Assembly: GCF_964355755.1 (NCBI RefSeq)
Contig: NC_092679.1
Coordinates: forward strand, 24,242,432-24,306,431
Length of the DNA stretch: 64,000 nt
From: Antedon mediterranea
Taxonomy: Eukaryota; Echinodermata; Crinoidea; Comatulida; Antedonidae
Direction of reading: 5' to 3'
Shown here in pieces: positions 60,201-64,000 of the stretch. The stretch's first letter is position 1. Each line of letters begins with the position of its first letter. A program made the translations under genes and the position numbers. Below the pieces are notes generated by a model. It did no database searches. It was not told the origin of the DNA and saw only the letters and a program-made list of their open reading frames with translations.

Positions 60201-60634
60201 TATTATCAAACGTTTCTTTTACAGGCGATAGGTGAACCTCCTCTTTTCTTGGCTGGGTCCGTTTTCTTCGCAATAAAAGAAGCTATTCTGGCGTCAAGGA
60301 AAGATTGTGGCATAGAGAGCAGTTTTCGATTGGACAGTCCAGCAACAGCCGAACGAATAAGGATGGCATGCAGTGATACATTCACTGAAAAGGTATGTAT
60401 AAATAGATAAAGAGAGTCTAATAAAATGTTTTTTAAGGAGTTGTGATATACAGTAACAACATTTGTAGGCGTTTGAAAGGTTGTATCAGGTTGTCATTAG
60501 GATTCTTTATACAACGGTTGTTATAGGTCTGTTGATTTTAAAAAAATAAATGAATAACGATAAACTTATTTATTCTTTTTCAGTTTCCACCATCAGTTCC
60601 TGGAACATTTACACCGTTCTTCATTCGTTCATGA
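45275..60634 (+). CDS. XDH: Xanthine dehydrogenase, tandem copy 2 (32 exons, complete)
   Basis: Exons: 45275-45325, 46791-46848, 48071-48167, 48547-48655, 48891-49079, 49571-49810, 50276-50359, 50612-50753, 50857-51024, 51353-51429, 51774-51870, 52020-52129, 52580-52758, 52881-53043, 53242-53325, 53586-53703, 53897-53948, 54348-54474, 54633-54752, 54895-55116, 55351-55484, 55576-55750, 56013-56204, 56577-56725, 57037-57118, 57464-57688, 58241-58315, 59249-59301, 59406-59586, 59851-60039, 60225-60392, 60584-60634. Every boundary has the same phase as in copy 1; the product is about 1,386 residues. All cluster cysteines, the FAD-domain motifs, [10 protein letters not shown] and GEPPLF are kept, so a working XDH-type enzyme is expected. 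It differs from copy 1 at FRGFGRPQ (Arg for Gly) and STYYNQ (Tyr for Phe) near the molybdenum site, which may alter substrate preference (inference). Confidence 0.95.
45440..45760 (+). repeat. SINE-like element with (TCAA)n tail
   Basis: The left part includes GGGGTTCAAGGCACACTC, which could derive from a tRNA B box. It is followed by GAGTCTTCTCGGATAAGGAC, ACCGTAGGTCCAG, GTGTGCACTTTAAAGAACC, GTTACCCCGGTG and GGGAGACCAGTC. It ends ATATTTCAATCAATCAATTC with (TCAA)n-like repeats, as in SINEs mobilised by L2/CR1-type LINEs. The reverse copy at 33660-33825 shares the central blocks. The RNA ancestry is inference. Confidence 0.65.
45890..46089 (+). repeat. Probable LINE/SINE 3' end with (ATCA)n tail
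   Basis: AT-rich sequence ending CTATGTGGACGAAATAAAGT followed by at least six ATCA units to 46089. An AATAAA before a simple-repeat tail is typical of CR1/L2-type 3' ends. Extent upstream is a guess. Confidence 0.5.
46791..49079 (+). CDS. XDH: XDH copy 2, exons 2-5: 2Fe-2S domains
   Basis: Exons 46791-46848, 48071-48167, 48547-48655 and 48891-49079. Cluster motifs [37 protein letters not shown] and [13 protein letters not shown] are complete. Exon 3 is almost identical in DNA to exon 3 of copy 3 (63625-63721). Exon 5 is almost identical to exon 5 of copy 1, whereas exons 2 and 4 of copy 2 are clearly diverged from those of copy 1. Confidence 0.93.
47690..48177 (+). repeat. Duplicated segment shared with 63275-63727 (intron 2/exon 3 of XDH copies 2 and 3)
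   Basis: Shared strings include AATCATGTGTGCGTGTCAGT, TTTGCCACCGTGGATTTT, ATATTGCACATTATTACTAT and CAAGCTTAACAAGACAATGT, then exon 3. The intronic part differs by small indels and substitutions, while exon 3 differs at only two positions. Confidence 0.85.
49171..49252 (+). repeat. Three tandem 26-bp units in XDH copy 2 intron 5
   Basis: AACAATGTTGCTAAGGAC followed by MAATAGTG, repeated three times with one or two changes per unit. Confidence 0.85.
49571..49810 (+). CDS. XDH: XDH copy 2, exon 6: expanded interdomain linker
   Basis: An 80-residue linker, against 53 in copy 1. It contains [26 protein letters not shown] and [14 protein letters not shown], suggesting two or three degenerate CC(Q/M)-centred units. 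Apart from the CC pairs it does not align with copy 1. It ends CAG|GTGAGT in phase 0. Confidence 0.82.
50276..53325 (+). CDS. XDH: XDH copy 2, exons 7-15: FAD domain
   Basis: Nine exons from 50276-50359 to 53242-53325. Motifs: [106 protein letters not shown] and [19 protein letters not shown]. Phases match copy 1 throughout; exon 14 is 6 nt shorter. Confidence 0.92.
53586..60634 (+). CDS. XDH: XDH copy 2, exons 16-32: molybdopterin domain with altered pocket residues
   Basis: Seventeen exons. Landmarks: [176 protein letters not shown]; it ends FTPFFIRS then TGA. The Arg codon replacing the second Gly of FRGFGG is CGT at 56130-56132. Exon 24 (56577-56725) is one codon longer than in copy 1 and has Tyr where XDH has the substrate-stacking Phe. 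Confidence 0.92.
54175..54290 (-). repeat. MITE-like element, second copy of the GCTCTGTCTAC family
   Basis: Read in reverse: GCTCTGTCTACTAATCAGAT, TAGTTTGACAAAAATTGTGA, TGTGTCCAAGTATGGTAGTG, ATATTTTTTGTCGCA. These blocks correspond to the element at 35749-35935. It lies in intron 17 of XDH copy 2. Confidence 0.65.
56836..56986 (+). repeat. Six 24-bp tandem units containing GTGAGT, XDH copy 2 intron 24
   Basis: The unit is TTATCGTCCTCATGA followed by GTGAGTATT. One junction carries a 4-base variant (GTGAGTACAGTATG). Each unit contains a consensus splice-donor hexamer GTGAGT, though the array lies about 110 bp inside the intron, not at its edge. Confidence 0.88.
58299..58630 (+). repeat. 43-44-bp minisatellite spanning the exon 27 end and donor of XDH copy 2
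   Basis: The unit combines the last nucleotides of exon 27 (AAAACATGGAGTGACTGG) with the start of intron 27 (GTAGGTACACCAAATGTAGC, TATAC). About 7.5 units follow, so the donor ACTGG|GTAGGT recurs seven more times, once with a mutated GT (ACTGGATAGGT at about 58398). The first donor, 58316, is the one that matches copy 1. Reading past it gives a TGA within the first unit. Confidence 0.92.
58631..59248 (+). other. Rest of XDH copy 2 intron 27
   Basis: AT-rich, ends TTTTGTTTAG. No exon or clear repeat. Confidence 0.5.
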
Positions 60635-61766
60635 GAAAAGCAATATGACTAAGCATAATTGTACAAAATATAATAATATACTTATAATATAATATATTGT
60701 TAATAGGTAACAAGCAACATTAAAGTAAACTATGGGTATCCTATAAAAAGGTAAAATAAGCAAACGATAAAGTGGTTGTTTGATCAATTGATGGATTGTT
60801 ATTGTTAAAACATAATAAAATGAAGGCTATATTATATCTAATGAAGCATTGGGATTTTTTTGTACCATTTAAATTTAAATGGAGCTGTTTAAAAAGAATA
60901 TTCGTTATGTAAAACCTTCAACCCCGGAAAATCCAGTATATTACCTTTTTCTAATAAAACATGCATTATCTAAAATAAAATCAAATCAAATCAACATTTA
61001 TTTCTTCCACATAAAATAAGAACAAAATATCCAATGTAAATTGAAATATGAAAGAGAGGTTAGTAGTATTTGCAGAGTGAATGTATTACTTCACGGTCTG
61101 TAGCTAACATTTTGTGTGTAGGAAAATACTCAATTGTGACTATTTTCAAAATATAGATATATTTTAAACTCCGGAAGTACTTTACGTAGTTTCCAAACAA
61201 ACATAGCTATGAGATTAACAGCAAATTTTCCTAAATTAAAGAAAACAATTACTTTTTTTGCTAGTATTTTTGTTTTGTTTTATTTAGTTATTTTTTTTTT
61301 TTTTTGCCAAATAAATAAATAAATTTTGACATATTTTTTTGGTTTTATTTTATGTCGAAATTTCTATATTTATATTTGTGTGGCAGGATTAGGCTTTCGT
61401 AAAAATGAGTTGTAATACAATATTGTATATGTGGTGGGGCATTTGTTCGAGGAAATAAATTAAAATTAAATTTATTCGACGGCGTCGTTTATTCAAAATG
61501 ATGTTTTACGGGGAGCGTTTATTTAAAGCGGGGTGTTTATTCGATTAAATACGGTAGCTAAATAAAGTTATTGCTGTTGTTCACGCTTTGCTGCACATAC
61601 GAATCGAACTTGACCAATTTGCCTATCGTGAAAAGGCGTGTACTTATATAAACAAGCACTGTATCAAGCCATCTTGGCAGTCATAAACAGACGCACGGAA
61701 GTAGAGCACATCCTTTAAGGGAATCCATGACATTAGTGTATGAATGTATGTGAACTTTTTCAAAAT
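60635..61766. other. Intergenic region between XDH copies 2 and 3
   Basis: About 1.1 kb. It has candidate poly(A) signals AATAAA at 60814-60819 and 60953-60958, a LINE-tail-like AAATCAAATCAAATCAACAT near 60980, and the TTTATTCAA repeat at 61420-61556. The short distance means the copy 3 promoter must lie in this segment. Confidence 0.55.
61420..61556. repeat. Dispersed TTTATTCAA-rich repeat, copy 2
   Basis: GGTGGGGCATTTGTTCGAGG, CGTTTATTCAAAATGATGTT, GGGGAGCGTTTATTTAAAGC, GGGGTGTTTATTCGATTAAA. It matches the motif order at 23510-23670. Confidence 0.6.
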
Positions 61767-64000
61767 ATGTCTCTAAGTGAAAACACTGTCTTGATTTTCT
61801 TTTGTAATGGAAAAAGGGTAAGTAACTCATTCCGTGTGGTTGTGTATTAGGCTACATTGAGCAGTTTTGCTTTACCTTACAAAGTTCGACTTGCCAATGT
61901 AAAGAATCGTAACATATTATAATTATTGCATTTGACAATATCATATGTATGGGCTACAGTATGTTAAGCCTAAAACATGTGTAAAGTTGTGGCCTAGCTT
62001 ATATCGAGTTCCAACTTCCTTATTCAACTTGTTTTGGTTTTTAGACTTTGCCATCAGCTTATTTACTTATGGTATACTGTATCAACTTTGATTGATGGTC
62101 AATGTTGTGACCTAGTGACCTGCTTACAATTTCTATTCGACGAGTTTAGGTCGCAAGAAAATAATCAAGTAATTCCAAATAAAATAAGTTTAATGCAAGT
62201 GTATGTAATTAAGCTATGTCGATGTGAATATTAAAAGCTGAATAAATGTCGACCGAGACTTATTCCGAATAATGATCAGTGGTCAGCTTTCCTTTAAATC
62301 CATATAAGTGTTTTCTAATTGCAATATACATTATTCACACAGTTTTCATTGTCACTTTTAGGTTACAGATGAAAAGGTTGACCCTAGTATGACATTGCTG
62401 AGTTACCTTCGCTTAAAACGTATCCTTTGTTCTATGAATAGAAAATACCAGAGAATGTACACTAAATACATTTCTAAAGACGGAAGCAAAACTCGTTCAA
62501 TGATGCGTAAAAATTACAAAACATGTTAAGGTTAAATGGCAACTACTATTTTTAGTTCCTATTATATAATTCTCTAAGCTATTTTACCGATTTTCTATAC
62601 TTCTACTCTCTAATTCTTGCTTTGTTTATCGAGGCTGTAAAACCAATTGCTATATTGTAAAAAATGTTAAAACTGAAAAAATTACTGATTCATAAAACAA
62701 CACCGATTCTATTGCAAATATAGGCTATAATTTCTTTATACGTCTTAACAATATTTGCACCTATTGGTAACATATGTTGAATTTTCTTTCCAGTTAAGTT
62801 TATCATCAGTTATTGTACCTAAAATATTTAGGTTTTACATCAGCTCACCGTGGTTCTTATCATCTTTCCTATAATCAATAATCATCTCTTGTTTTCTTGA
62901 TATTCAACTTTAAGTGTATCAGTACACCAATAAGAGAAACGATTTACATTATCAAAGTTTAACTGAGTATTTATCGTTTAAAAGCTCAACAAGTATCATC
63001 TGCATATTTTACAGTAAAACACTTTGTTAAAACTTGGTCATCTATATTAGGTTTACACTCGTAAAACAGAAAATTGTTGCATATCCATTAAAAAAGCATT
63101 GATCCATAAACTAATAAAGACTGGTTTACATCTAAACTATTCATTTTCTTCATTAAAATTCCGACATTATGGATTAAAATTAAAACTTTGTCACGATAGG
63201 TCTAACACTTGCAGAGAGTAACAAACAGACAAACTGGCATAGAATTTACACATTTAACATTGTAATGTGTAATGGAAAAGCTTTATAACCAAATGTACAT
63301 ATTGTTTGATTATACTACTGTCAGAAATCATGTGTGCGTGTCAGTATGTGTAATAACATTTTAATTTCACATTTATGACGTACGTGTATCCTGGAAATTG
63401 TACATACTATCTGATACCAAAAATGTCCTTCAGCGTTTTAGTAGCTTGAAACTTGCACCATATCGTTATATAATGCAATTTGCCACCGTGGATTTTAAAC
63501 ATTATTTACTAGATTCATTTAAAATAAATGTAGATAAATTTAATTGGTACAGAAAAACTTGTACTGATTTAAGTATAAATATATTGCACATTATTACTAT
63601 CAAGCTTAACAAGACAATGTGTAGTAAGATTGACAGGTTCCAAACTTGGTTGTGGTGAAGGAGGTTGTGGTGCCTGCACTGTTATGATATCAAGCTATGA
63701 TAGGCTGACCAAAAAAATAACGTAAGCAAATTTTCAGCCGATTCTCGGTACCGTACATTTTCTATACATTATAAAACGACATCAAACGTAGGCCTACATT
63801 AAAATGATTATACTTTACCCTACAGTTGCAAACGCATAGACCTACGTAGTAACGTTGATATACATCAAAATGCAATAGCCTATGGATGGATACGTCTCCG
63901 TTTAAACAAATGATATGCTTTTAGATTGAATTGAATGATATTTCTTTTATTAGTAACATATCGGCAAATGCTTGCTTGACTCCTATATGTCAAGTACATA
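61767..64000 (+). CDS. XDH: Xanthine dehydrogenase, tandem copy 3 (exons 1-4, runs off the window)
   Basis: Exons 61767-61817 ([17 protein letters not shown]), 62362-62419 ([19 protein letters not shown]), 63625-63721 ([19 protein letters not shown]) and 63954 to the window end ([15 protein letters not shown]). Phases 0, 1, 2 match copies 1 and 2, and four cluster-I cysteines are present, so the visible part is intact. Exon 3 is nearly identical to that of copy 2, but exons 1 and 2 differ clearly. The remaining exons lie beyond 64000, so whether this copy is complete cannot be told. Confidence 0.9.
63275..63727 (+). repeat. Duplicated segment matching 47690-48177
   Basis: Intron 2 end plus exon 3 of XDH copy 3. 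It shares AATCATGTGTGCGTGTCAGT, TTTGCCACCGTGGATTTT and CAAGCTTAACAAGACAATGT with copy 2, then 95 of 97 exon 3 bases. Confidence 0.85.

Noticed and set aside
45275-60634. Copy 2 as an aldehyde oxidase
   Set aside because: It keeps the Glu of GGFGGKE, the Arg of FRGFG and FYTGYRK in the NAD/FAD loop; aldehyde oxidases replace these.

Overview
This is animal (metazoan) nuclear DNA. The genes have many short exons separated by AT-rich introns with GT..AG borders, the receptor's modular exons are one domain each in phase 1, and interspersed repeats are abundant. Repeat content (a CR1/Jockey-type LINE fragment, SINE-like units with a (TCAA)n-type tail, short inverted-repeat elements, an over-represented TAGGCCTA octamer) and the EMI/EGF/sushi/Ig receptor suggest a marine invertebrate deuterostome, possibly an echinoderm. 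That placement is inference. All host genes found lie on the + strand.

Region 1 (154-14318) holds most of a very large modular cell-surface protein; its 5' end lies before the window. In order it encodes an EMI domain, eight EGF/calcium-binding-EGF exons, two sushi domains, a ninth EGF, about 1,650 residues I cannot assign (coiled coils and a cysteine-rich block, mostly in one 4-kb exon), two Ig domains, an ephrin-receptor-like cysteine domain, one membrane segment and a short tail with three tyrosine motifs (YLNP, YAEP, YSEI). The giant exon has an in-frame TAG at 10131-10133 with the same frame open on both sides. A 5'-truncated LINE sits in one intron on the minus strand.

Region 2 (14319-17461) is 3' UTR and repeat-rich intergenic DNA, including a full-looking copy of a short dispersed element that recurs at 12.4, 38.9 and 43.0 kb.

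Region 3 (17462-64000) is a head-to-tail array of three xanthine dehydrogenase (XDH) paralogues. Copy 1 (17462-41734) and copy 2 (45275-60634) each reconstruct as 32 exons with matching phases, about 1,357 and 1,386 residues. Copy 3 (61767 onward) runs off the window after the start of exon 4. Copies 1 and 2 keep the two 2Fe-2S clusters, the FAD domain and the molybdenum-centre residues of true XDH, so they are XDH-type and not aldehyde oxidases. Copy 2 differs at two positions around the substrate pocket, and the linker between the iron-sulfur and FAD domains has diverged strongly. Exon 5 of copies 1 and 2, and exon 3 of copies 2 and 3, are far more alike than neighbouring exons, which suggests gene conversion.

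The XDH introns contain striking repeats: a 3.6-kb satellite of about 46-47-bp monomers with two levels of higher-order structure in intron 1 of copy 1; two unrelated minisatellites, one in copy 1 and one in copy 2, whose units each span an exon end plus its splice donor; a 1.08-kb terminal-inverted-repeat element; and a perfect 47-bp palindrome. The strongest candidates for something undescribed are the receptor's unassigned region and architecture, the in-frame stop, and the exon-boundary minisatellites.
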